Under the pieces are notes generated by a model. That model saw only the letters and a program-made list of their open reading frames with translations. It was not told the DNA's origin and did no database searches. A stretch of DNA of 64,000 nt from the NCBI GenBank assembly GCA_021740645.1, contig JAIOZL010000006.1, forward strand, positions 1 through 64,000. The letters run 5' to 3'. This document shows, piece after piece, positions 54,747-63,192 of this stretch. Made by a program: the position numbers and the translations under genes. The DNA comes from Bacteroidales bacterium (GTDB lineage: Bacteria; Bacteroidota; Bacteroidia; Bacteroidales; JAADJA01). Numbering within the stretch: position 1 is the first letter of the stretch; every line of letters starts with the position of its first letter.

Positions 54747-55832
54747 TTACTTATTAACTAAAACATTGGCCTCTGCTTTGGGTTCACCATTTACAATCAA
54801 TTTAAATTTATGCAATCCAGGGTAGTGTTTGCGTGTCGACAAATTCTTAAAAGAATGTTTACGTTCTAACTTGTGCCTGCCGGGCTTATATTCCTTTTCA
54901 ATGATTTGAAACACTTTCTGCGAAGCCTTTCCATTCGCTTTAACAAAATCAACGATATATTCAATTCTGATGTTCTTTGCCCCTGATTCTTTGCTATTTA
55001 ATTCAAAGGAAAACTTTAGTTCTTCCCCTATAGTTAACTTTTCTTTGCTGAGTTTAAAATCATCGATTTGTATTTTCGCCGGATCGCCAAAGCCAAACAA
55101 TCGCATAGCCCTGATATTGCCTTGTTTTAAAAGAGTCCTTAATCCATGCTTCACTATCCAGTTGGTCTCAGGTGAATTACCATACCAGCGTTCAGCAGTT
55201 TCAATGGCAATATCAGGATGGTCCTTTGAAATATCATTCAGGTTGTTGGCCACACTTTTCCTTACAAATTCTGATGGATCATTTTTAAGTTTCTCAAGCA
55301 CTGTAAGCACTGGTAACGGATTAGCGATAAATTTGGGTAAAATCATGGCCCAGGGAAGCCTGGGGCGACAGCCCTCACTGGCAAAACGCCTCACATTGTC
55401 ATGTTTACTTTCTGCCCATGACAGCATATATTGAATTGCCAGGTCAGGATTTTTATCAAGATACGGGCGAATGGCAAATTCAGAAGAATAATACCGGGTA
55501 AACTGTCCCAGGGCATTTAATGATTCCTCCCAGTGATCCATTCCGTAAACTTCCACAAAGTCAGGTAATGTCATGGCTTCAAATCCTTTGACTTCGGGAG
55601 CCGCCTTTATTAAGATTACCAGGGATTCAATATAATCTTTTGGTAAACACTGATATAAGCAAGTGGTTGTATGACGCATCCTGGCCTTTAGTTCTAAAGT
55701 GGACCAATTTTCGTCATAAATCAAACCCTGAAATTTTTTGGTATTAAAATCGGGATAAAACTTTAATATTATCGAAGCAAAAAGTTGAATGCTCTCCTTA
55801 GTGAAAAACATATCCTTTAATTTGTCAGGCAT
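54747..55832 (-). CDS. DNA alkylation repair protein, AlkC-like with Ig-like domain
   Basis: 361 residues. The first ~245 are HEAT-like helical repeats of the AlkC/AlkD glycosylase superfamily (WAESKHDNVRRFASEG, DPSEFVRKSVANNLND). About 100 C-terminal residues form an Ig-like beta domain (KIQIDDFKLSKEKLTIGEE in outline), as described for AlkC proteins that excise cationic N-alkylated bases. Substrate is inferred from the family. The downstream methyltransferase gene is next in the unit. Confidence 0.85.
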   Translation of the reverse strand: MPDKLKDMFFTKESIQLFASIILKFYPDFNTKKFQGLIYDENWSTLELKARMRHTTTCLYQCLPKDYIESLVILIKAAPEVKGFEAMTLPDFVEVYGMDHWEESLNALGQFTRYYSSEFAIRPYLDKNPDLAIQYMLSWAESKHDNVRRFASEGCRPRLPWAMILPKFIANPLPVLTVLEKLKNDPSEFVRKSVANNLNDISKDHPDIAIETAERWYGNSPETNWIVKHGLRTLLKQGNIRAMRLFGFGDPAKIQIDDFKLSKEKLTIGEELKFSFELNSKESGAKNIRIEYIVDFVKANGKASQKVFQIIEKEYKPGRHKLERKHSFKNLSTRKHYPGLHKFKLIVNGEPKAEANVLVNK

Positions 55833-55994
55833 AATTATTTTGTTTGTTGCGAAAATAAAACAATTCCAGATGAATTTATTCCATTCCTATATAACTTATT
55901 CGAACTTTAATGCTTACCACAAGTTATATTATTAAAATATTATTTAATTGAGCAGTAGCTTTGGATATACATACTGTGTAAAAATTAAATCTTT

Positions 55995-56002
55995 TATATT
56001 TG
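55995..56002 (+). promoter_or_regulatory. -7 promoter element of the subtilase gene
   Basis: TATATTTG matches TAnnTTTG and lies 18 bases before the ATG. No -33 element at the right distance is convincing. Confidence 0.5.
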
Positions 56003-56020
56003 AAGCCTTAAACATATACA

Positions 56021-58108
56021 ATGATGCATCTCAAACTTTTATTACTTACACTATTTACTTATACATTAACCCATGCTCAGGTCGCCCCCGACAAATATTG
56101 GGTAAGATTTACAGATAAAAACAATTCACCCTATTCGATAAATAATCCGGAAACATTTCTTAGCCAAAAAGCAATTGACAGGCGGCTAAATCACGGGATT
56201 GCGATCACAGAAAACGACCTGCCAGTTAACCCCACTTACCTTAGTGGTGTTGAAAATACCGGGGCGGTCTTACTTAATGCCTCTAAATGGTTTAACTCAG
56301 TTACTGTATATACTACAAATCCATCTGTGATTACAGCGATCAGTACATTACCTTATGTACTTTCTGTAGAATCGGTGAATGGCGGCGGTATTTCTGTTGA
56401 AAATACAAAACCTTTTTTTGCAAAAGAATCGTTGGATAAATTGACTGATGATAGCTGGCTCAAAGGAAATACATCGGGCCAGGCTTATAATTATGGCCAG
56501 GCATTTAATCAAATCGACATGCTGAACGGGATAGCTTTACATGATTTGGGATATGACGGTGAAGGAATGACTATTGCTGTGCTTGATGCGGGGTTTCTAA
56601 ATGTAGATGTTTTGTCCGCTTTTGACTCCTTATGGATCAATAATAAGATTAAGGGGTGGAAAGACTTTGCTGACCCTATGAACCCTGATATTTTTGGGTC
56701 CCATTCACATGGCTGTGGTGTTTTATCTACTATGGGTGCCAATTTACCCGGACAAATGGTAGGAACGGCGCCTCAGGCTGATTACTGGCTATTGCGCTCT
56801 GAAGATGCAGGCTCAGAATACCTTATTGAGGAGTTGAACTGGGTTTCGGCTGCCGAGTTTGCTGATAGTGTTGGAGCTGATGTGATCAATAGCTCCCTTA
56901 GCTATACAACTTTCGACGACCCAGCCCAGGATCATGGTTATTCAGATTTGGATGGGAATACTACCATAATTACTAAAGGTGCGGATATGGCTGTAAGCAA
57001 GGGTATGATCATAGTAAACAGTGCTGGTAACTATGGGGGTAGTTCGTGGCAGTATGTGGGTGCCCCTGCAGATGGTGATAGTGTGTTTAGTATCGGGGCG
57101 GTTGATCCTTCAGGAAATTATGCTTCTTTTAGTTCTATTGGCCCAACTTATGACGGAAGAATAAGGCCTAATGTAGTGGCCCAGGGTTCAGGTAGTACCG
57201 TGATAAGTGCCTGGTCGGGGAATGTGGTTAGTGGAAGTGGGACTTCTTACTCTTCTCCTATTACAACCGGTATGGTGGCATGTCTGTGGCAGGCTCATCC
57301 CGATAAACGCAATACCGATATTATGGATGCCCTTCAGCAAAATGCATCTCAATCAAATAATCCTGATATGCTGTTAGGTTATGGTATTCCTGATTATTTC
57401 CAGGCACATACCTTACTTTCACTTCCGGTAATCCATGAAATTAATCTTGAGATCAAAGTTTTTCTTGAAGGTCCGTTCAATGGGAACGTGATGAATACCA
57501 ATTTGAGTTCCATTTTACCCCTCGCACAGCCATATGATGCGGCTCCTTTTAATTATCCTGGAAACGAGCAGGTAAATATTCTACCTGCAGGGAATATTGT
57601 AGATTGGGTATTGGTAGAACTGAGGGATGCGCCCTCTGTTTCACTTGCAAATAATAGTTCTGTTATAGCGCAAAGTGCATGCTTTTTATTGAATGACGGA
57701 GCTATTGTAGATACAAGTGGGGTTAATCAGGTAAGTTTTAATCTGGCAATTACAGATAGCCTTTATCTTGCTATATATCATCGTAACCACCTGGCAGTAA
57801 TTTCCTCCACTGCAATAACTCAGATTGGAAATTCTTATTCGTATAATTTTACTATATCCGGGGATAAGGCCTATGGTGGTGCATTAGGATATAAATACCT
57901 GAGTAATGGGTTTTATGGACTTGCAACGGGCGATGCCAATGGGGATGGGTTGATTAATTCCCTGGATAAAAACGAAAAGTGGAATAATACTGCTGGATCA
58001 AGTCAATATACAGCTGCTGATTTAAATCTTGATACGCAGGTAAATAACATCGACAAAGACGACTTTTGGGATCATAATACCAGCTTTATCAGTCAGGTTC
58101 CTCAGTAA
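56021..58108 (+). CDS. Secreted subtilisin-like (S8) serine peptidase
   Basis: 695 residues with a signal peptide ending in THAQ. The catalytic triad is visible as VLDAGF (Asp), HSHGCGV (His) and GTSYSSPITTGM (Ser). After the peptidase and a beta region the C-terminus holds two dockerin-like Ca2+ loops (GDANGDGLINSLDKN and ADLNLDTQVNNIDKD) and ends SQVPQ, with no clear T9SS sorting domain. Such loop pairs with a terminal QVP are known in the phylum and may take the place of the sorting domain. Substrate unknown. Confidence 0.88.
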   Translation: MMHLKLLLLTLFTYTLTHAQVAPDKYWVRFTDKNNSPYSINNPETFLSQKAIDRRLNHGIAITENDLPVNPTYLSGVENTGAVLLNASKWFNSVTVYTTNPSVITAISTLPYVLSVESVNGGGISVENTKPFFAKESLDKLTDDSWLKGNTSGQAYNYGQAFNQIDMLNGIALHDLGYDGEGMTIAVLDAGFLNVDVLSAFDSLWINNKIKGWKDFADPMNPDIFGSHSHGCGVLSTMGANLPGQMVGTAPQADYWLLRSEDAGSEYLIEELNWVSAAEFADSVGADVINSSLSYTTFDDPAQDHGYSDLDGNTTIITKGADMAVSKGMIIVNSAGNYGGSSWQYVGAPADGDSVFSIGAVDPSGNYASFSSIGPTYDGRIRPNVVAQGSGSTVISAWSGNVVSGSGTSYSSPITTGMVACLWQAHPDKRNTDIMDALQQNASQSNNPDMLLGYGIPDYFQAHTLLSLPVIHEINLEIKVFLEGPFNGNVMNTNLSSILPLAQPYDAAPFNYPGNEQVNILPAGNIVDWVLVELRDAPSVSLANNSSVIAQSACFLLNDGAIVDTSGVNQVSFNLAITDSLYLAIYHRNHLAVISSTAITQIGNSYSYNFTISGDKAYGGALGYKYLSNGFYGLATGDANGDGLINSLDKNEKWNNTAGSSQYTAADLNLDTQVNNIDKDDFWDHNTSFISQVPQ

Positions 58109-58189
58109 GTTTTCCTGTATTTAATATCTTTAAAATATGAGTAAGTAATTAATTGTAAGGTAACTTCAAAAAAAAGATTAAAATTCTTG

Positions 58190-59035
58190 TTAATCCATTT
58201 GGGTCAATTCAGCCACTTCTTTCAGTATTTTGTTAATCTTACGATCATCGATATCAATCTTTCTAAGGATATCTGCTGACAGGGATCTACATAGCACTAC
58301 CTCAAGTTGAAGCAATGCTTGTTTTTCCTTCGTATTTAAACTTTGAAGTGCGGTTATGGGATGAAGACCAGAATGATCAATGCGTTCTCTCAGGCTGCTT
58401 CCTGCCGGATAATCCCATGAGATAAGGTTTAATCCTGCACATTTTCCAAATTGGGTGGCATCCGCAGTAAATCGTGTATTGGTTACTATCCAACCCTGGT
58501 GAAAGCGAAGATGTTCCGTCTCGTTTTTTTTCCACTCTTTTTCCACATCAAGAAAACGGGAATGGATGTAAAGGCTCACTTTTACATCACACTTCCGGGA
58601 TGGTTCACTATGAAATTTGCACTCAATCATATATTTTCTGTCATCCTTTTCTGCAATCACATCCACTTCGTGTTGCACACAATGTCCCTGAATAATTTTA
58701 CCTACTTCAACCTGATACCCCTGGTTTTTTAATAGCTCTCCGACAAAACGTTCGAAGGGGTAACCTGTTGGGCCCAATTCAAAAATTGCTTTCTTTAGTC
58801 TGTATTTTCCTGCAATGCGGTGGGATTTTTTACGAAGAATGGCATAGGCCATCTTGTAAACTTTATGGGTTGTCATTCCTTCAACCAGATTGTTACCCAC
58901 TTCATTAATTACCTTTTCGATTTCCTCCTGGGAGGCACCAGAGCGATCGAGGGAGTCAATAAGCTTTTGAACATCAAAAGATACCCTTTCTCCATTTCGT
59001 TTGGTTATAAGGACAGGAGCTTTATCCAGATTCAT
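58190..59035 (-). CDS. ATP-cone and Mrr-like restriction endonuclease fusion
   Basis: 281 residues. Residues 7-85 form an ATP-cone (LITKRNGERVSFDVQKL), the nucleotide-sensing domain of ribonucleotide reductase. Residues 90-210 are a PD-(D/E)xK nuclease domain of the Mrr type with Asp125 (EVDVI) and Glu138-x-Lys140 (IECK), plus conserved Glu100. A short helical tail follows. The active-site residues are intact. The natural reading is a nuclease gated by ATP or dATP level, perhaps in phage defence or DNA quality control. No methyltransferase is adjacent, so it is not a classical restriction system. It is a single-gene unit. Confidence 0.85.
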   Translation of the reverse strand: MNLDKAPVLITKRNGERVSFDVQKLIDSLDRSGASQEEIEKVINEVGNNLVEGMTTHKVYKMAYAILRKKSHRIAGKYRLKKAIFELGPTGYPFERFVGELLKNQGYQVEVGKIIQGHCVQHEVDVIAEKDDRKYMIECKFHSEPSRKCDVKVSLYIHSRFLDVEKEWKKNETEHLRFHQGWIVTNTRFTADATQFGKCAGLNLISWDYPAGSSLRERIDHSGLHPITALQSLNTKEKQALLQLEVVLCRSLSADILRKIDIDDRKINKILKEVAELTQMD

Positions 59036-59108
59036 ATTGCATTATTTTTGCATAAATTTAGGAAAAAGAATTAATTAAGCGGAACTATTAAAGGGTAATT
59101 AAATATTG

Positions 59109-59265
59109 TTATCGATTGTTCTTTCTATTAAATATCTTAATTTGCGATAATCCATTCTTTGTTTTCATTCGGAGAAAATAAATACCAGGTTAATAATACT
59201 GTCCATCGGGAAGGTAAACATACTCTATTGTTTTGATGGCATTGAAATTGCAAAACTCCTGTGAA
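59109..59265 (-). pseudogene. Remnant of a T9SS-sorted protein gene
   Basis: On the minus strand the frame ending at 59109 encodes PGIYFLRMKTKNG then SQIKIFNRK, the typical end of a T9SS type A sorting domain. An in-frame stop interrupts it just before PGIYF, and the segment before the stop reads NAIKTIEYVYLPDGQYY. No start codon and no full domain are present, so this is the decayed 3' end of a lost gene. The rest of the roughly 490-base gap (59036-59529) shows no other supported gene. Confidence 0.5.
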
Positions 59266-59529
59266 AATGCCTAATTTAAAATAAGTCCTCCAAAGGCAAT
59301 GGGAATAATAATTCTTTTCATTTTTTTGATTCTTGAAAAAACATTGAATTTATCTGCATTAGATATAGCTTTAGAAGAAATGTTTAAACAGAGTAGATAA
59401 GAAATATTGCAAATTTTTCTTTACTAATCAACATAGTATTGTTCATTAGTAACTGAAAGAAAAGCAGGGCATGCATAATAAATCTGTTGATTTGTGGTTT
59501 ATTGATGAACTACAAAAAACGCTAAACTT

Positions 59530-60561
59530 ATGTTATACAAAATAAAAGCTCAAAGCTTGCAATTTCTGATTATTGTAATTCTCATTAGCTCATGTGCTAA
59601 AGAAAAGAACACTCCTGAACCTACACCCAGCCCTAACAGGGAATATGAACTTTACATTGATTTTTGGAATCCGACAGGTACTAACCCACAGATCAGTTTT
59701 GATGCAGAAAACTCCAGCTCTGAGATACGGATTGATTTTGACCAGACCTTTGCAGGAGTGGCTGTACCTCCTAATTTCACCCAGGTGATCATCGACAATG
59801 TGCGCATTATTGATGGGAACTTTGTGAATTTTGAGATTGACGAAATCACTGCCTATGAATTCAGGAATGACATTAATAACTGGAAAGAAGATGTAGAGTT
59901 TTTGATGGAATATGAACCCATTGGTGATTTAAATGTAGTTCTTGTACTGGATGCCAGTGCATCACTGGATGCTGATTTTATTAAGGTGAAAGATTTTGCC
60001 TCCAACTTCGTAACAAAAATATTTACCGAAACACCACTTGCAAAAATTGGTATTGTCGATTTTTCGGATGTGATCAATACGTTCCCTCTTTCTGGCAATG
60101 AAAACGCCATCATTCAGTACATCAGTAATATTCAGCAGGGCCCCTTTACCACGCTTTACGAGGCCATGAATACGGGAGTAGATATCCTGCAAGAAGCCCA
60201 GTCGGATGGGAAATCTATCCTTACTTTTACAGATGGTACGGATAATAATTCCAACCCGGCTTATACTTCTGACTATCTCTTTAATAAACTTACCAACGAT
60301 TCAAGTAATATTCTGATCAATAGTTTTACAATTGGCCTTGAAGGGAATGGAGGAGTAGATAAACCTGTTCTGGAGAATCTTGCAGCCAATGGAGGCGTAG
60401 CTCGTTTTCCAAACTCAATATCAGAACTTCAGGTTGTTTTTGAGAAGTTTTCAGAATCGATAGCAAATGTGTATAATTTGACCTATATCCGTAACCAGCA
60501 GATTATTCCTGATACAATGCCTGCCAGATTAAAATTCGTATTTAAAGCCAGTCCTAAATAA
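59530..60561 (+). CDS. VWA-domain lipoprotein
   Basis: 343 residues with a lipoprotein signal (LISSC). A von Willebrand A domain starts VVLVLDASASLDADF, so the MIDAS motif DxSxS is intact and should bind a divalent metal and a protein ligand. The N-terminal beta region is unknown. It is an extracellular or periplasmic adhesion-type lipoprotein; no partner is nearby. Confidence 0.8.
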   Translation: MLYKIKAQSLQFLIIVILISSCAKEKNTPEPTPSPNREYELYIDFWNPTGTNPQISFDAENSSSEIRIDFDQTFAGVAVPPNFTQVIIDNVRIIDGNFVNFEIDEITAYEFRNDINNWKEDVEFLMEYEPIGDLNVVLVLDASASLDADFIKVKDFASNFVTKIFTETPLAKIGIVDFSDVINTFPLSGNENAIIQYISNIQQGPFTTLYEAMNTGVDILQEAQSDGKSILTFTDGTDNNSNPAYTSDYLFNKLTNDSSNILINSFTIGLEGNGGVDKPVLENLAANGGVARFPNSISELQVVFEKFSESIANVYNLTYIRNQQIIPDTMPARLKFVFKASPK

Positions 60562-60620
60562 TCGAAAAGCTTGAAGCCTTGAGTAAGCTACATGTTTATT
60601 TGAATTGACCTAACTCAAAT

Positions 60621-60670
60621 AAAAAATCCTTTACAACATCATAAAATAGTGCTGTAAAGGATTTATTTTT
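60621..60670. terminator. Bidirectional intrinsic terminator
   Basis: AAATCCTTTACA (60624-60635) pairs with TGTAAAGGATTT (60653-60664), flanked by A and T runs. It serves the convergent VWA and cold-shock genes. Confidence 0.8.
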
Positions 60671-60680
60671 TTGGGTAATC

Positions 60681-60881
60681 TTAATAGGATAATTTAACTG
60701 CAAAGGCTACAAGGCCCTTGTCGCCTTTCCGGGTTTGAAATTCAACGGCCTGGCCGGATTCCAATTCAAGATAGGCATCTGATAATCCTGATCGGTGAAA
60801 AAAAATATTTTCACCATCAGAAGATTCAATAAAACCAAATCCCTTGGTTTCATTGTAAAACTTCACTTTTCCGATTTTCAT
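60681..60881 (-). CDS. Cold-shock domain protein (CspA-like)
   Basis: 66 residues with both RNA-binding motifs, KGFGFI (RNP1) and NIFFH (RNP2). Such proteins bind single-stranded RNA and DNA and act as RNA chaperones in the cold. It follows the RRM gene by 20 bases on the same strand and is likely its operon partner. Confidence 0.95.
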   Translation of the reverse strand: MKIGKVKFYNETKGFGFIESSDGENIFFHRSGLSDAYLELESGQAVEFQTRKGDKGLVAFAVKLSY

Positions 60882-60901
60882 GTTTAATCTGTTGCCTGCT
60901 A

Positions 60902-61168
60902 TTACCAGCGGCCGCGATTATCATCACGTTTTGGGCGGGCCTCGTTAACAGTGATATCCCTGTTATCCATACTTTTGCCATTGAGTTCGCTAATGGCATT
61001 TTTAGCTTCATCGTCGTTTGTCATCTCCACAAAGGCAAATCCTTTGCTTCTTCCAGTAAACTTGTCTGTTATTATTTTTACGGATGTAACTTCTCCGAAT
61101 TCTTTGAAAGCTTGTTCTAAAGCTCCCTCATCAACCCCATAACTCAGGTTGCCGACATAAATGTTCAT
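60902..61168 (-). CDS. RRM-domain RNA-binding protein
   Basis: 88 residues forming a single RRM: RNP2 is IYVGNL and RNP1 KGFAFVEM. A short RG-type tail (RPKRDDNRGRW) follows. This is the common glycine/arginine-tailed bacterial RRM, an RNA-binding protein often cold-induced. It precedes the cold-shock gene. The leader upstream is long and a -7 box lies about 215 bases away. Confidence 0.95.
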   Translation of the reverse strand: MNIYVGNLSYGVDEGALEQAFKEFGEVTSVKIITDKFTGRSKGFAFVEMTNDDEAKNAISELNGKSMDNRDITVNEARPKRDDNRGRW

Positions 61169-61380
61169 GATTTAAAGTATTTAAATAAATAAAATGTTCC
61201 GTGCTAAATAATTTATCATTTCTGTTACCGCTCAAGGCAATCAACATTTTAAAGTTAATGCTTTTCTTTAGCAGTAGAAAAGATCAGGTAAATTAAGTGG
61301 CTGAAATGAATTGGAGTCCTGGATGATTTTATCGTTTAAGGCTGTCAATTTATATCAAGGCACGAAATGTAAAACAGCAA

Positions 61381-61388
61381 CAAAAGTA
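61381..61388 (-). promoter_or_regulatory. -7 promoter element upstream of the RRM gene
   Basis: Read on the minus strand the bases are TACTTTTG (TAnnTTTG). If used, it would give an RRM message with an untranslated leader of about 200 nt. A long leader is common for cold-shock genes. No secondary structure was proved. Confidence 0.4.
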
Positions 61389-61492
61389 GTTTATTTTATT
61401 AAGCCTACCTAAGTTTTAACAATATATTTAATTTGAAGCCATTTAGCACGTAAGCTTCATAAAGGCTTGTTATGATAATAGCTATAAGATTC

Positions 61493-61523
61493 AAAAAAAA
61501 ATGGAAATCCAATCATTGGATTT
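61493..61523 (-). terminator. Intrinsic terminator for the tail-collar gene
   Basis: AAATCCAAT pairs with ATTGGATTT (61505-61523) around a single base, and a T run follows on the minus strand (A run at 61493-61501). It lies 57 bases after the stop of the tail-collar gene. Confidence 0.65.
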
Positions 61524-61579
61524 ATTTCACGTTCTTGAAAGTCACTCAATAGGATATCAATGTGAAGCAGCTTGGCGTT

Positions 61580-62353
61580 TTATTGCCCAATTTTTTCATT
61601 TCCAACCTTACTACCAAGGGTCCTGTTTGTTAAACCTGCTCCTTGTCCCTTATGCATGGGTGCGCTTCCCCTGAGATCTGGAAGGGCAAAAGTAACAATA
61701 CCATCTCCACCATAAGTTGTTCCAAGTAAAGAGAAAAGTGCCTGGTTTTGATTTATTGGAAGCAGTTGACCATTACAAAAAGCCCAACCCTGAGGTGCAA
61801 AATTACCAGCAAACATGGCGATTTCCCCGAGATAAGGATTTAGTCCTTTATTTTGAGAAGGATATACTCCCACCAGAGCAATAATATAGCTAATTCCTAA
61901 TGATGGTTGAACATTTGAGCTTGCACCAAAGGTTAGCGTGGATCCATCCCCACTGAAGTTAGTTCCTTTAATTGTTCCATTTACATCTAATTTCTGGCCG
62001 GGGTTAGGCTGACCAATGCCTACATTGCCATTTAATGAGCTTACCAAATCGTTTCCGTTAATATTCCAGTCGCTATCACTTCCTCCACTAAATTGTTGCC
62101 AGGCAAAACCATCATAAAAATAGAAGTTGTTGTCGTCAGTAACATAAACAAGTAAACCGGTTGCCGGGATCCCAATCAGGTCTCTCTCAGAAGCTGTCAT
62201 TCTGGGAACAAGCATTCCTTTTTCGGTGCTCTTCACATCCAGCATTGCCGATGCATCAGCATCAGAACCATCGCTTGATACCGCCACCTGGGCGGATAGA
62301 TTGACACTTACAATTAAACATAACGTTAGTGCCAGTATTATATAATTTTTCAT
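61580..62353 (-). CDS. Secreted tail-collar-domain protein, paralog 1
   Basis: 257 residues with a signal peptide ending SAQ, an N-terminal Bacteroidota domain (SDADASAMLDVKSTEKGML, LVPRMTASER) and a C-terminal phage tail-collar domain (IGEIAMFAGNFAPQGWAFCN, LPDLRG) like microcystin-dependent proteins. The collar is short: it stops at GNEKIGQ, before the His-rich part usually found in such proteins. It and its neighbour are about 75% similar over most of their length by eye and both end at the same point. A cell-surface or secreted fibre role is possible. Confidence 0.8.
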   Translation of the reverse strand: MKNYIILALTLCLIVSVNLSAQVAVSSDGSDADASAMLDVKSTEKGMLVPRMTASERDLIGIPATGLLVYVTDDNNFYFYDGFAWQQFSGGSDSDWNINGNDLVSSLNGNVGIGQPNPGQKLDVNGTIKGTNFSGDGSTLTFGASSNVQPSLGISYIIALVGVYPSQNKGLNPYLGEIAMFAGNFAPQGWAFCNGQLLPINQNQALFSLLGTTYGGDGIVTFALPDLRGSAPMHKGQGAGLTNRTLGSKVGNEKIGQ

Positions 62354-62389
62354 CGTATTTTTTTATAGATAAATAGCATGGGTTTTGAA

Positions 62390-63163
62390 TTATTGGCCAA
62401 CTTTTTCCACTCCAAAAGCCTGGCCTATATTACGGGTAGTTAAGCCCGGGCCTGTGCCGTGGTGAACAGGTACCCTTCCCCTTAAATCAGGTAAGGCAAA
62501 GGTAGAATACCCATTCCCACCATAATAAGTGCCTATCAGAGAAAAGAGAGCTGTATACTGGCTTATTTGCAAAAGCTGGCCATCACAAAAGGCCCAACCC
62601 TGGGGTGCAAAATTGCCGGCAAACATGGCTATTTCTCCAATATAGGGGTCTATTCCTTTACTTTGAGATGGATATACGCCATTCAACGATATAATGTAAC
62701 TTATTCCCAGCGAGGGCTGCATATTTGAACTTGCACCAAATGTGAGGGTTGATCCATTTCCACTGAAATTTGTTCCTTTAATTGTCCCATTTACATCCAA
62801 TTTCTCGCTTGGATTGGGTTGTCCAATTCCTACATTTCCGCTTACGGCACTGCTCATGTTACTTCCATTAACTATCCAGTCGCCATCGCTGCCACCACTA
62901 AATTGCTTCCAGGCAGCACCATCATAATAATAAAAGTTGTTATCACCTGTAACATATACCAGCAAGCCGGTTGCAGGTGAACCTATCAGGTCTCTTTCAT
63001 TTGCAGTCATACGTGGTATGAGCATTCCTTTGTCTGTACTTTTAACATCCATCATGGCCGAGGCATCTGCACTGCTGCCGTCGGGAGTAACAGCAACTTG
63101 CGCTGTAAGTGAAAAACTTGTCGTAATCAGAATGGTGATGAGTAGTAAATTTATTTTTTTCAT
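62390..63163 (-). CDS. Secreted tail-collar-domain protein, paralog 2
   Basis: 257 residues with the same layout as the gene downstream: signal peptide, STDKGMLIPRMTANERD segment, and a collar ending in GVEKVGQ. The two genes lie 36 bases apart and are a tandem duplication. The third gene upstream is a T9SS-sorted protein. Confidence 0.8.
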   Translation of the reverse strand: MKKINLLLITILITTSFSLTAQVAVTPDGSSADASAMMDVKSTDKGMLIPRMTANERDLIGSPATGLLVYVTGDNNFYYYDGAAWKQFSGGSDGDWIVNGSNMSSAVSGNVGIGQPNPSEKLDVNGTIKGTNFSGNGSTLTFGASSNMQPSLGISYIISLNGVYPSQSKGIDPYIGEIAMFAGNFAPQGWAFCDGQLLQISQYTALFSLIGTYYGGNGYSTFALPDLRGRVPVHHGTGPGLTTRNIGQAFGVEKVGQ

Positions 63164-63192
63164 TTTTTGTATGTTTAATTTGTTTATTCTTT

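Noticed and set aside
54970-55434. A 154-codon frame antisense to the AlkC-like gene.
   Set aside because: A shadow frame over a convincing gene with HEAT repeats.
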